Source: an uncultured Bacillota bacterium
GTDB taxonomy: Bacteria; Bacillota; Clostridia; Peptostreptococcales; Anaerovoracaceae
Length of the DNA stretch: 60,179 bases
Direction: 5' to 3'
Assembly: GCA_949295785.1 (NCBI GenBank)
Contig: CASFMJ010000116.1
Span: 1 to 60,179 of the forward strand
This document shows positions 34,091-45,259 of the stretch, piece after piece. The first letter of the stretch is position 1; each line of letters opens with the position of its first letter. A model generated the notes under the pieces. That model was not told the DNA's origin. It ran no database searches and was given only the letters and a program-made list of their open reading frames with translations. The position numbers and the translations under genes were made by a program.

Positions 34091-34363
34091 TTATTTTGCT
34101 GCTTTGGCAGCGTTGAATCTTTTAGTCAGTCTGGAAACTTTTCTTGAAGCTGCATGCTTTGAAATTGTATTCTTGGCAGCTGCCTGCATAAGTTTCTTTT
34201 CGGCAAGATGGAGTTTTTCCTGTGCTTTTTCGAAGTTACCTTCATCCATAGCCAGTTCAAAGTCCTTCAGAACAGATTTAAGATGATTTTTAACTCTTCT
34301 GTTTCTTGCAGTCTTCTTGTCGATTACTCTGATTCTTTTCTTTGCGGATTTGATGTTTGCCAT
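34091..34363 (-). CDS. rpsT: 30S ribosomal protein S20
   Basis: A 90-residue, Lys/Ala/Arg-rich helical protein that binds 16S rRNA. ANIKSAKKRIRVIDKK at the start and NTISKHAASRKVSRL near the end are classical S20. A longer frame exists, but S20 begins M-A-N-I-K and GTGGGGT precedes ATG 34363. The promoter is strong and the leader is about 60 nt. It heads the conserved Firmicutes gene series rpsT-gpr-spoIIP-lepA in the usual divergent arrangement with gpr. Confidence 0.97.
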   Translation of the reverse strand: MANIKSAKKRIRVIDKKTARNRRVKNHLKSVLKDFELAMDEGNFEKAQEKLHLAEKKLMQAAAKNTISKHAASRKVSRLTKRFNAAKAAK

Positions 34364-34430
34364 AAATTTTACCCCACTTTTCTTAATTTCAGCATTCACG
34401 CTCAATGAACGTGATAAATTCGCAACATGT

Positions 34431-34459
34431 ATTATACACTATGAACAATACAGTTGCAA
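34431..34459 (-). promoter_or_regulatory. Strong sigma-A promoter of rpsT
   Basis: Minus strand TTGCAA (34459-34454), 17 nt, TATAAT (34436-34431). The leader contains a small hairpin, TCACG/CGTGA, around 34396-34415. Confidence 0.7.
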
Positions 34460-34482
34460 GGCTTTTATTAAAATAAAAGCCT
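34459..34482. promoter_or_regulatory. Perfect 24-nt palindrome in the rpsT/gpr divergent region
   Basis: AGGCTTTTAT (34459-34468) and ATAAAAGCCT (34473-34482) flank TAAA. It touches the rpsT -35 box. Neither strand has a following T-run, so an operator or a structural element is as likely as a terminator. Confidence 0.45.
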
Positions 34483-34541
34483 CAGATACTGCCGGAATAA
34501 ATATTCTGTATACGGGGAAAATCAATAAAGAGGTGAAATAA

Positions 34542-35423
34542 ATGAGATACAGAACTGATCTGGCTATTGAAAATGACGAGGATATAAGAAATACAGGCCG
34601 AAAGGCCACCGGATATATAAAGAAACAGCAGCAGAAGGATGAGGACATATGTGTTACAGAGATATTGATAACAGACAGAAACGGAGAAGAAGCCTTTGGA
34701 AAACCTGAAGGCACATATATTACCATAGAAGTCGGCGGCATAGCGGAGCAGAAGGATGGAATAAAGGAAAGAGCTGCAAGAGCACTGGCCGATGAATTGA
34801 AAAAACTGATACATTTCGACTACTATCTTAAAGTGCTGGTAGTGGGTCTTGGCAACGAAAAAGTCACACCTGACAGTCTTGGACCTCACACCGTGGATAA
34901 GGTGAAGATAACATCTCATCTGTTTAACATGTACGGGGCAGATGGGGATTTTGATATGGCCAATGTGAGCGGCTTCAACCCTTCGGTCACAGGTATTACG
35001 GGCATAGAGACCGCGGATATTATACAAAGAATCGTATCTCTTGTAAAACCGGATGTGACGGTGGTAGTTGACTCTCTCGCAGCAAGAAATATTGAAAGAA
35101 TGAGCACCACCATACAGATATGCGATACGGGAATAGAGCCTGGGGCAGGAATGGGTAACAGGCGAAGAGAAATATCTGAGAAAACCCTGGGATGTAAAGT
35201 TGTTTCTGTGGGAGTCCCTACTGTAATAGACTCCCGTACGCTTATTATGGAGGCCTCAGAAGCATTAGGGTGGGAAGAGGATGAAAAAACAGAAAAATAT
35301 TTTAAAGACAAAAACCTTGACATGATAGTAACATCAACGGATATAGACCAGATAATCAAAGACTTTTCAGATATAATCGCAAATGCTATAAATATAACTC
35401 TGCACCCCGGCATATATTCTTAA
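34542..35423 (+). CDS. gpr: Germination protease GPR
   Basis: A 293-residue spore protease that degrades the small acid-soluble DNA-binding proteins when spores germinate. The N-terminus YRTDLAIENDE contains the TDLAxE motif where the zymogen is processed. VVGLGNEKVTPDSLGPHTV, VSGFNPSVTGITGIETAD and VVDSLAARNIERM are diagnostic of this atypical aspartic protease. It is made in the forespore, but I could not identify a convincing sigma-G promoter. AAGAGGTG precedes the ATG. spoIIP follows by 15 nt. Confidence 0.96.
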   Translation: MRYRTDLAIENDEDIRNTGRKATGYIKKQQQKDEDICVTEILITDRNGEEAFGKPEGTYITIEVGGIAEQKDGIKERAARALADELKKLIHFDYYLKVLVVGLGNEKVTPDSLGPHTVDKVKITSHLFNMYGADGDFDMANVSGFNPSVTGITGIETADIIQRIVSLVKPDVTVVVDSLAARNIERMSTTIQICDTGIEPGAGMGNRRREISEKTLGCKVVSVGVPTVIDSRTLIMEASEALGWEEDEKTEKYFKDKNLDMIVTSTDIDQIIKDFSDIIANAINITLHPGIYS

Positions 35424-35438
35424 GTGAAAGGGGGAAAA

Positions 35439-36311
35439 ATGAAAAAGTTATTAACATCATCAGTATTGTTGATATATATAATTAGTACAATATTTTTTTG
35501 CACTTCTATGGCAGACAGGACTGCTGAAGCAGGTTCCGGTGATGAAACACGAGAAGTTTCAGCTACTGATGTGGGCGTTATGTGTATAAATACATCTTAT
35601 CCGTCCATGGGGATAATGCTGGCAGACTCCAGAGACAATGAAGAACCTCAGGACAGTGGTGACGAAAGCCAGATTGAAACCCAGCCTTCAGAGGAACCGG
35701 TGGTCATAGGGGATGATCCTCTTGTACTTATTGTCCATACACATGCTACGGAATCTTATCTGCCTGAGTCAGGGGGAAATTTCCATTCCAAGGGAGAAGA
35801 AAATACCGTAAGAGATGTGGGCAATGTGCTGGCAGAGGCTCTTGAGAAGCAGGGAATAGCAGTAGTACACGACAAGACACTCCATGATTATCCTTCATAT
35901 AACAGCTCATACAGCAGATCATATGAAACCACAGAGAAGCTGCTGGCTGAATATCCTACAGTAAAATGTGTTATAGATCTCCACAGAGATGCCATTGCAT
36001 CAGAGGCTCCGGCTGCCACCGTATCGGTTGGAGGCAAAACATGCGCCAGATATTCATATGTGGTCAGCACAGGTGTATCTACATACCAGTCGAACCTTGC
36101 TTTTGTAAAAAGCCTTAATAAGCTGGCTTCATCGGAATACAGCGGCTTTACCGGTAATGTGATAGAAAGAAGCTATAAGTATAATCAGGATCTTTCATCC
36201 AGATATCTGCTTCTGGAAATAGGTTATAACAGGAATCAGATAGAAGATTGCCGCAATACGGCCCGGATAGTTGGAACAGTTATAGGAAAAGTACTGAAAT
36301 CAGGAGGCTGA
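35439..36311 (+). CDS. spoIIP: Stage II sporulation protein P
   Basis: A 290-residue membrane-anchored amidase/endopeptidase that works with SpoIID and SpoIIM in engulfment. It has an N-terminal signal anchor (LLTSSVLLIYIISTIFF) and an acidic linker of Glu, Ser and Pro. The catalytic domain has LIVHTHATESYLPESGG (zinc His and Glu) and CVIDLHRDA. The ATG at 35439 follows AAAGGGGG and is preferred over GTG 35424. gpr-spoIIP is the standard Firmicutes pair. Its stop codon lies inside a perfect hairpin. Confidence 0.94.
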   Translation: MKKLLTSSVLLIYIISTIFFCTSMADRTAEAGSGDETREVSATDVGVMCINTSYPSMGIMLADSRDNEEPQDSGDESQIETQPSEEPVVIGDDPLVLIVHTHATESYLPESGGNFHSKGEENTVRDVGNVLAEALEKQGIAVVHDKTLHDYPSYNSSYSRSYETTEKLLAEYPTVKCVIDLHRDAIASEAPAATVSVGGKTCARYSYVVSTGVSTYQSNLAFVKSLNKLASSEYSGFTGNVIERSYKYNQDLSSRYLLLEIGYNRNQIEDCRNTARIVGTVIGKVLKSGG

Positions 36312-36322
36312 GAAGCCTCCTG
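36301..36322 (+). promoter_or_regulatory. Perfect hairpin with GAGA tetraloop at the spoIIP stop codon
   Basis: CAGGAGGCT (36301-36309) and AGCCTCCTG (36314-36322) flank GAGA, a GNRA-type loop. There is no T-run, so simple termination is unlikely. It may stabilise or process the message between spoIIP and the downstream genes. Confidence 0.5.
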
Positions 36323-36347
36323 ACAGCATTTACAGGAGAAAAAATAT

Positions 36348-36509
36348 ATGAAAAGTGTAAAGCTTTTTTTTCTGACAACACTGATAACATTTGCAGCCGC
36401 ACTTGCCTTGCTTTATCTGGACAGGCAGGGTGCCGGAACATATGGAAGCGCCGGCAGCATAAGTGCATTTCTGCAACTTTTCATTGAAAACATTTCTGAT
36501 TTACATTAA
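36348..36509 (+). CDS. 53-residue single-helix membrane protein between spoIIP and lepA
   Basis: A short gene with a textbook start: AGGAG at 36334-36338, nine bases before the ATG. The product begins with a basic start and a hydrophobic helix (KSVKLFFLTTLITFAAALAL), then an Arg/Gly/Ser-rich tail with a second mildly hydrophobic stretch. It ends 40 nt before lepA. No function is recognised. Its place directly behind spoIIP suggests a small sporulation membrane protein, but it may equally belong to the lepA transcript. Confidence 0.6.
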   Translation: MKSVKLFFLTTLITFAAALALLYLDRQGAGTYGSAGSISAFLQLFIENISDLH

Positions 36510-36549
36510 AATATAATATCAGACAAGTATGTTTTCAAGTGAGGTAAAA

Positions 36550-38367
36550 ATGATAAATAATGACTATCAGAAATATATAAGAAATTTCAGTATAATAGCT
36601 CATATAGATCATGGTAAATCCACCCTGGCCGATCGGATAATAGAAAAAACCGGACTGGTGCAGCAGCGTGATATGAAGGAGCAGTTTCTGGACAATATGG
36701 ACCTGGAGAGAGAACGGGGAATAACCATAAAACTTCAGACAACAAGACTTTCGTATAAAAGCAGGGACGGACATGACTACGTGCTTAACCTTATCGACAC
36801 TCCGGGTCATGTGGATTTTAGCTACGAAGTATCAAGAAGTCTGGCTGCCTGTGAAGGCGCTGTTCTTGTGGTGGATGCCACTCAGGGAGTTGAAGCGCAG
36901 ACTCTTGCAAATGTGTATCTTGCTTTAGACGAGGATTTGGAGATACTCCCTGTACTTAACAAGATTGATCTGGCTTCGGCAAGACCTGATGAGACCAGAG
37001 AAGAAATTGAAGAAGTTATAGGGCTTGATGCTTCAGAAGCCCCTCTCATATCGGCTAAAGAAGGTATAGGTATAGAGGACCTTCTGGAAAAGATCGTAGA
37101 GACAATACCAGCACCATCGGGAAATCCTGAAGGAAAACTCAAGGCTCTTATTTTTGATTCAAAATATGACAATTATAAAGGCGTTATCATATATACAAGG
37201 GTAATGGACGGTCATGTAAAAAAAGGTGATATCATCAGGCTGATGAATACAGGCAAGAAATATGAGGTCACCGAGGTTGGTATATGCATCCCGGGACCTG
37301 TTGCCACCGAAGAACTCAAGGCAGGCGAAGTGGGCTATATCTGCGGAAGCATAAAGCAGGTATCAGATGCAAGAGTGGGAGACACCATAACTCTTGATGA
37401 GAACCCGGCTGACGAGATGCTGCCGGGATACAAAAAAGCACAGTCAATGGTATACTGCGGAATATATCCGGCTGAAGGCGAAAAATACGAAAACGTAAAA
37501 GATGCCCTTGAAAAACTTCAGGTAAATGATGCCGCCTTCAATTTTGAACCGGAAACTTCTACGGCTCTGGGGTTTGGTTTCAGATGCGGTTTTCTGGGCC
37601 TTCTGCATATGGAGATAATAGTTGAAAGGCTGGAAAGAGAGTTTGACCTTGCGGTAATAACCACATCACCCAGCGTAATTTATCGTGTGGTAAAAACTGA
37701 TGGAACAGTGGAGATGATACAGAATCCCACAAATCTTCCTCCGGTCCATGAGATAAGTTATATAGAAGAGCCTATGGTAAAAGCAGATATAATGATTCCA
37801 AAGGAATATGTGGGGAACATAATGGAACTTTGTCAGGAAAGACGAGGCAAGATGATACACATGGAGTATATAACCGAAAGCAGAGTGCAGCTCCACTATG
37901 AGATGCCACTGAATGAGGTCATATATGACTTTTTTGATGCTCTCAAATCAAAGACCAGAGGATACGGATCTCTTGATTATGAATTCATAAGATATGAGCG
38001 CTCCAATGTGGTAAAAATGGACATCCTCCTCAATAAAGACCTGGTAGATGCATTTTCTATGATAGTACATGAATCCAAAGCATATGCCAGAGGCAGGTTC
38101 GTATGTGAAAAACTGAAAGAAATTATCCCTATGCACCAGTTTGAGGTGCCCATACAGGCAGCAATAGGGCAGAAGGTCATTGCAAGAGAAACCGTCAAGG
38201 CATACAGGAAAGATGTCATTGCCAAATGCTACGGAGGAGATATATCCAGAAAGAAAAAACTGCTGGAAAAGCAGAAGGAAGGAAAAAAGAGGATGAGGCA
38301 GTTCGGTACTGTTGAAGTGCCCCAGGAAGCATTTACAGCTGTTCTCAAATATGATGAGAATAAGTGA
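36550..38367 (+). CDS. lepA: Elongation factor 4 (LepA)
   Basis: A 605-residue translational GTPase resembling EF-G that acts on stalled or initiating ribosomes. G-domain motifs: [29 protein letters not shown] and NKIDL. The LepA-specific C-terminal domain is present, with [20 protein letters not shown] near the end. GAGGT precedes ATG 36550; the upstream ATG at 36529 lacks one. The gene occupies its usual place between spoIIP and hemW. Confidence 0.97.
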   Translation: MINNDYQKYIRNFSIIAHIDHGKSTLADRIIEKTGLVQQRDMKEQFLDNMDLERERGITIKLQTTRLSYKSRDGHDYVLNLIDTPGHVDFSYEVSRSLAACEGAVLVVDATQGVEAQTLANVYLALDEDLEILPVLNKIDLASARPDETREEIEEVIGLDASEAPLISAKEGIGIEDLLEKIVETIPAPSGNPEGKLKALIFDSKYDNYKGVIIYTRVMDGHVKKGDIIRLMNTGKKYEVTEVGICIPGPVATEELKAGEVGYICGSIKQVSDARVGDTITLDENPADEMLPGYKKAQSMVYCGIYPAEGEKYENVKDALEKLQVNDAAFNFEPETSTALGFGFRCGFLGLLHMEIIVERLEREFDLAVITTSPSVIYRVVKTDGTVEMIQNPTNLPPVHEISYIEEPMVKADIMIPKEYVGNIMELCQERRGKMIHMEYITESRVQLHYEMPLNEVIYDFFDALKSKTRGYGSLDYEFIRYERSNVVKMDILLNKDLVDAFSMIVHESKAYARGRFVCEKLKEIIPMHQFEVPIQAAIGQKVIARETVKAYRKDVIAKCYGGDISRKKKLLEKQKEGKKRMRQFGTVEVPQEAFTAVLKYDENK

Positions 38368-38397
38368 CAGCATAAATGGAGATTCGGAGGTGGGAAA

Positions 38398-41096
<2,699 letters not shown>

Positions 41097-41120
41097 AAAG
41101 ATTATAATGACGTGATTTTG

Positions 41121-41149
41121 TTGCAAATTGTGTCATAATAGAGTATAAT
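41121..41149 (+). promoter_or_regulatory. Sigma-A promoter of the DUF4190 gene
   Basis: TTGCAA (41121-41126), 17 nt, TATAAT (41144-41149), 36 nt before the ATG. Confidence 0.7.
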
Positions 41150-41185
41150 ATGTATAATAATATACAAAAACGAAAGGGATAGGAT

Positions 41186-41452
41186 ATGGAAAATAAAAGC
41201 AATTCAATGTCTATAGCAGCACTTGTATTAGGTATCGCGGCAATAGTAATGGACTTTGTGCTTGCTATCGTGGGGCTTATAATAGGTATAGTAGGCATAG
41301 TGGTGGCAGTGCAGGCAAGAAAAAAAGAAGAACCTAATGCCATGGCAACGGCCGGTCTTGTATGTTCAATAATTGGTGTAACTCTGGCAGGAATTATGTA
41401 TGCATGCGCTCTTTGTGCAATAGGTACTTTTATCAGTCTGGCACAGTTCTAA
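41186..41452 (+). CDS. DUF4190-type small membrane protein
   Basis: An 88-residue protein with two or three hydrophobic helices. SIAALVLGIAAIVMDF, GIVGIVVAVQARKKEE and AGLVCSIIGVTLAGI match the DUF4190 pattern of repeated glycine-rich helices. Its role is unknown. AAAGGGA precedes the ATG, and both a strong promoter and a terminator bracket it, so it is a single-gene transcription unit. Confidence 0.8.
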   Translation: MENKSNSMSIAALVLGIAAIVMDFVLAIVGLIIGIVGIVVAVQARKKEEPNAMATAGLVCSIIGVTLAGIMYACALCAIGTFISLAQF

Positions 41453-41463
41453 TAAGGCAGATG

Positions 41464-41506
41464 ACCGCAGCGAAACCATATTTTATGGATATCGCGCGGT
41501 TTTTTA
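41464..41506 (+). terminator. Terminator after the DUF4190 gene
   Basis: ACCGC (41464-41468) pairs with GCGGT (41496-41500), with GCG/CGC and CCATA/TATGG pairings inside, followed by a seven-T run. Confidence 0.8.
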
Positions 41507-41620
41507 TTTGAAAAAATACTGATGTTAAGGTTAAGTGCGCAAATTCCTCTTTAAACTGGTGGTATTGCACAGGACGAAGTTTTAAAATGAAATAAAGAAA
41601 GTTAGGGAGGAACAAGCAGC

Positions 41621-41971
41621 ATGAATCTTGGAGAAATAATTTATATAAAGAGAAAAGAAAAAGGACTTACTCAGGAGGAACTGGCTGAGAAAATAAATGT
41701 TGCCAGACAGACTGTAAGCAAATGGGAAACCGGGGACACGCTTCCTGATGTGGAAAGCCTGAAAAACCTGGCTTTGGTTTTAGAATTCTCCATTGATGAA
41801 ATCTTCGGTATAGAAACTGATGGAAATGACGATAAGACTGAGTGGCTGATTATAGGAGGATTTATCATAGGCAGTTCACTGGGTCTTGTATTTGACAATA
41901 TGATACTGGGATATGCAGCGGGTATGGCAGGACTGGGAGCCGGGTTTCTGATGAAGGCATTCAGAAAATAA
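41621..41971 (+). CDS. Membrane-anchored XRE-family regulator
   Basis: A 116-residue protein. Residues 1-65 are a Cro/CI helix-turn-helix: GEIIYIKRKEKGLTQEELAE, INVARQTVSKWETGDTLPD. After an acidic linker (DGNDDKTE) there are two hydrophobic, glycine-rich segments (about 76-93 and 96-112) that should anchor it in the membrane. Such membrane-tethered XRE proteins are common in Firmicutes and may respond to membrane state or to a partner; targets are unknown. GGGAGG precedes the ATG. It lies 74 nt upstream of the Lgt-like gene. Confidence 0.85.
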   Translation: MNLGEIIYIKRKEKGLTQEELAEKINVARQTVSKWETGDTLPDVESLKNLALVLEFSIDEIFGIETDGNDDKTEWLIIGGFIIGSSLGLVFDNMILGYAAGMAGLGAGFLMKAFRK

Positions 41972-42045
41972 TCATGATAGCATGATTATATGCAGATATG
42001 AAAAGAAGAGCAGATTGATAAAAAAATAAAACAGGCGGTGTTTTT

Positions 42046-42759
42046 TTGTACAGAAATTATATAGAAATACTTGGTATACAGATTTCATGGTATTCTATTC
42101 TCGGCTTTGCCGGGCTTATGGCAGCATGGATGCTGTGCAGAAGCCGGTGTGGCAGATTTGGCATTGAGAAAGCTGATGTGACAAACATGATGGCATATTC
42201 CATAGTAGGAATAATTGTCGGATCAAAGTTGCTGGCGCTTATATGTATGGCGCCTGATATTATTGCTGAAGCCGGAAATATAAAATGGAACATGGATATG
42301 GTGACTCTGCTTATGCAGAGCGGTTTTGTATTTTATGGAGGATTACTGGGCGTTATTGCATCTTTTTATATTTATTGCAGACAGTTTGGCCTTTCCTGCA
42401 GAAATGTGCTGGAACTTGCAGCACCGGGCATACCGCTGTTTCATGTGTTCGGAAGGATAGGATGCTTTTCGGCAGGGTGCTGTTATGGTATAGGAGGGTT
42501 TCCTCTGCAGCTTTTGGAAGCCGGGATAAATATATGTATTTTTCTTCTGGTTTTCTTACTGCAGCAAAAGGGAAAAATGAAAGGAAAGACATTCCTTATA
42601 TACCTGATTACATATTCGTCGGTAAGATTTGTTCTTGAGTTTTTAAGGGGAGACCCTGAAAGAGGGTTTATAGGGATGTTTTCTGTCTCCCAGTGGATAT
42701 CGGTCATATTGCTTGTTGTATCGGCAGTTTTTCTGTTTGAGAGACAAATAAAGCGATAA
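42046..42759 (+). CDS. Lgt-family membrane protein with altered catalytic motif
   Basis: A 237-residue, seven-helix protein of the prolipoprotein diacylglyceryl transferase family, starting with TTG after AGGCGGTG. The key loop is HVFGRIGCFSAGCCYG (residues 133-148). Arg137 matches the essential Arg of E. coli Lgt, but the Asn and Glu of its GRIGNFxxGE segment are Cys140 and Cys145 here, with Cys146 beside it. YSSVRFVLEFLRGDPERG matches the C-terminal Lgt motif. Variants of this type occur in Clostridia, and whether they modify lipoproteins is unclear. It could be the main Lgt or a paralogue. Confidence 0.75.
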   Translation: MYRNYIEILGIQISWYSILGFAGLMAAWMLCRSRCGRFGIEKADVTNMMAYSIVGIIVGSKLLALICMAPDIIAEAGNIKWNMDMVTLLMQSGFVFYGGLLGVIASFYIYCRQFGLSCRNVLELAAPGIPLFHVFGRIGCFSAGCCYGIGGFPLQLLEAGINICIFLLVFLLQQKGKMKGKTFLIYLITYSSVRFVLEFLRGDPERGFIGMFSVSQWISVILLVVSAVFLFERQIKR

Positions 42760-42813
42760 TAAAAGAATTGGTTAAATATAATTTTTTTTTATCAGATTAG
42801 GTAATTTAGTATT

Positions 42814-42851
42814 AAAAAACTTGGCAGGCTATAACGCTTGCCAAGTTTTTT
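42814..42851. terminator. Strong bidirectional terminator after the Lgt-like gene
   Basis: A perfect 13-bp stem (42814-42826 with 42839-42851) with 12-nt loop and A/T runs on both sides. It separates the convergent Lgt-like and MFS genes and marks the left edge of the AT-rich accessory block. Confidence 0.9.
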
Positions 42852-42875
42852 AATATATGTTTATTTTAAATATTA

Positions 42876-44150
42876 TTATGAAAGCGGTGTATTTTCGTTT
42901 TTGGCAGAATTGATAGTCCTGACTTTTTTCGCAAGAGTAAGTGAAAGAACCACTGCCAGTATGCAGCATATTCCAAAGAAAATGAACATCCTGAAGTAAC
43001 CGGCATCCTCTCCTAAATTATCAAGCCAGCTTCCTATCATTGCTGGAACAAAAAGGTCAGGGAGATATATAACCATTGAGGCAAGTCCTATGGCGGTTGC
43101 TGCATAAGAAATCGGAATATTTATTTCATTAAGAATAGACCACATTACACCGTATAACATCATTGTAAACGCAGAAGCGAGCATTGATATGGCTATTGCA
43201 ATAGTTACACTTCCTTCGCCCGCAGGAATCTGGGTTGTGATAAAAAACAATGCACCTAAAATGATAAAGCCGTATCCGTAAAGTTTCAGTGTTGACTTAA
43301 GCAGTTTATCTGCAATATATCCTCCAAGTGGAGATAAAAAGTAAAGTACATATCCTCTGATAATACCAAGGAAAGCTGAATCTGATACATCCATTCCAAC
43401 TTGTGATGAAAGGTAAGGGGTAAAGTAAGTTACATTGCTATATATAGTATAGATCAGGAACATTATGACCGAAGCCCACCATAAATAAGGATTTCTTATT
43501 GCTTTGCCAACATCACTTAATTTAAAACGATCTTCTTCGGATATTTCGCTAATTGCAGTCTGATTTTCCTTGAATGTTATCTGGACGAGAATACCGGCCA
43601 GTATGACTGCAACAGACATGGCAATAATTGTTCTGAACATGGCCTCATGGTTATCATCACTGGAAGAATAAAGACGCCAGAAGATAACACTGCAAATAAG
43701 ACTTATAACTGAACCGAGGGCATAATACCATCCATATGTTGATCCGGAGTCTTCCTTACCACCTAATAACCTTAATCCTTTATTAAGCGCTGTCCAGAAT
43801 ACAAAGCTGGTAGTAAACGCAAACAGGAAGAAAACAATAAGGGCAGTAATGTAGTTCATTGAAAAAGCCATTATTAGCCCTAAGATTCCTGTTCCAAAAA
43901 GCGAAAGCACAAGCATTTTTTTTGTTGAAAACTTATCAGCTAAGATTCCTCCCGGAATATAAAGAATAAGGCAGCCTACTGCATAGGCCGAGAGAAGAAA
44001 GCCTGCCTGTGCATTAGTCATATCAAAAGCAGGAAGGAATTTATCATAGTAAATATACTTTATGTAGGGCAGTTCGTAGATAACGCTTCCTGCAATTGAG
44101 AATGATATGATGGCGATAAAAGTTGCCGGACTTAAGTGCGTTTTTTTCAT
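42876..44150 (-). CDS. MFS transporter
   Basis: A 424-residue, twelve-helix major facilitator. The loop 2-3 motif is GGILADKFSTKKMLVLS. It resembles the other MFS protein in this block at several places, for example the opening with a tyrosine-rich helix and the late segment ending GSWLD, so the two are probably paralogues. Substrate unknown; oxalate/formate- and sugar-phosphate-type MFS proteins are the nearest by general feel. AAAGGAG precedes the ATG. It follows the YitT gene by 40 nt without a terminator. Confidence 0.88.
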   Translation of the reverse strand: MKKTHLSPATFIAIISFSIAGSVIYELPYIKYIYYDKFLPAFDMTNAQAGFLLSAYAVGCLILYIPGGILADKFSTKKMLVLSLFGTGILGLIMAFSMNYITALIVFFLFAFTTSFVFWTALNKGLRLLGGKEDSGSTYGWYYALGSVISLICSVIFWRLYSSSDDNHEAMFRTIIAMSVAVILAGILVQITFKENQTAISEISEEDRFKLSDVGKAIRNPYLWWASVIMFLIYTIYSNVTYFTPYLSSQVGMDVSDSAFLGIIRGYVLYFLSPLGGYIADKLLKSTLKLYGYGFIILGALFFITTQIPAGEGSVTIAIAISMLASAFTMMLYGVMWSILNEINIPISYAATAIGLASMVIYLPDLFVPAMIGSWLDNLGEDAGYFRMFIFFGICCILAVVLSLTLAKKVRTINSAKNENTPLS

Positions 44151-44190
44151 ATCGGTCTCCTTTCCGTAAATTTTAGAAAAATAACTTGAT

Positions 44191-45093
44191 TTATTCGCTG
44201 AACGTTCCTGTAAGATTTATATCGTCAAATCCATTGCCTATTATTTCATTAGCAGGAACCAAAACGACAAAAGCTTTTGGGTCAAGTCTGTGCACGAGAT
44301 CTTTTAGGATGGGAGTTTCACATGGTTTTACTACTGCCAGAAGAATCTCTTTCTCTGAATTGGAAAATTTTCCTGTCCCGTTAATAGATGTGACGCCACG
44401 ATTCATATCAGATAAAATTGCATTGGTTATTTTGTCTGCATTTTTATCTGTAAATATGTAAAACATTTGTGCCCTGTTGAAGCCACTTGTAAGTTTATCC
44501 GTTACAATAGAACTCATCGCAATAGCCATAATGGCATATATTCCGGCACTGATATCATTGTAGGCAAACATTGCGAAAAGCACTATTGTTCCGTCAATAA
44601 TCATATATAAAGTACCGATACTGAACCTTCTTGCTTTTGTTATTATTATTTTTGCCAGGAGATCAGTACCGCCTGTCGACATCCTTGCTTTAATGGAAAG
44701 AGCAGAGGATGATCCATATATTATTCCGCCAAAAACTACAGCAACAATTTTATCATCAGTTATACAAGGGAGAAAAGACAGGACATCTACCACCAGTGAA
44801 TATATCAAGGTAGTTAGTATAGCCATAAAAACGTATGTTTTGCCTTTTATTTTGATACCTGCGACAGCAATTGGAAGTGTCATGATTAAAACAGTAAGGC
44901 CTATGGGCCAGCAAAAATAATAATTAAGTACAGTGGCTACACCAGCAAGGCCTCCTGCCGCAATATTGTTTTGGACATAAAAGAGATTTAAAGCCAGAGC
45001 GTATCCAATATCTGCAACAAAAAGAAATAAAGATTGCTTTAAGAGTATGATGACTTTAGCAGATAGTTTATCATTGGTTTCATGACTTTTCAT
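44191..45093 (-). CDS. YitT family (DUF161/DUF2179) membrane protein
   Basis: A 300-residue protein with five or six N-terminal helices and a cytoplasmic DUF2179 domain. NNIAAGGLAGVATVLNYYF and STGGTDLLAKII are YitT signatures, and the tail SDMNRGVTSINGTGKFSNSE is the DUF2179 part, related to PII-like folds. Function is not known. The frame is open to 45498, but AGGAG seven bases upstream of ATG 45093 and normal YitT length fix the start. It probably leads the MFS gene in an operon, from a promoter overlapped by the CCAAAA operator array. Confidence 0.92.
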   Translation of the reverse strand: MKSHETNDKLSAKVIILLKQSLFLFVADIGYALALNLFYVQNNIAAGGLAGVATVLNYYFCWPIGLTVLIMTLPIAVAGIKIKGKTYVFMAILTTLIYSLVVDVLSFLPCITDDKIVAVVFGGIIYGSSSALSIKARMSTGGTDLLAKIIITKARRFSIGTLYMIIDGTIVLFAMFAYNDISAGIYAIMAIAMSSIVTDKLTSGFNRAQMFYIFTDKNADKITNAILSDMNRGVTSINGTGKFSNSEKEILLAVVKPCETPILKDLVHRLDPKAFVVLVPANEIIGNGFDDINLTGTFSE

Positions 45094-45132
45094 TAAGCTT
45101 CTCCTGAATACTTGCTTATAAAACAAATATAC

Positions 45133-45161
45133 ATTAAAGATTGTCTTTGATAAAGTGCCAA
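45133..45161 (-). promoter_or_regulatory. Promoter of yitT-MFS, overlapped by the palindrome
   Basis: Minus strand TTGGCA (45161-45156), 17 nt, TTTAAT (45138-45133). The -35 box overlaps the first CCAAAAA half-site. Confidence 0.45.
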
Positions 45162-45209
45162 AAAGCATTTTTGGAACAGTCCAAAAATTTACTTTTATTA
45201 TTTTGGACT
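45158..45209. promoter_or_regulatory. Array of CCAAAA/TTTTGG half-sites in the divergent control region
   Basis: A perfect palindrome CCAAAAA-GCA-TTTTTGG (45158-45174) is followed by a second inverted repeat, AGTCCAAAA (45178-45186) with TTTTGGACT (45201-45209). The four half-sites alternate in orientation between the yitT and peptidase operons. The MocR regulator encoded downstream is the obvious candidate to bind. Confidence 0.6.
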
Positions 45210-45259
45210 TTGTTATAAAATAAAAAAAACAGCCCCAGGTAAAATAGGAGGAGAATTTT

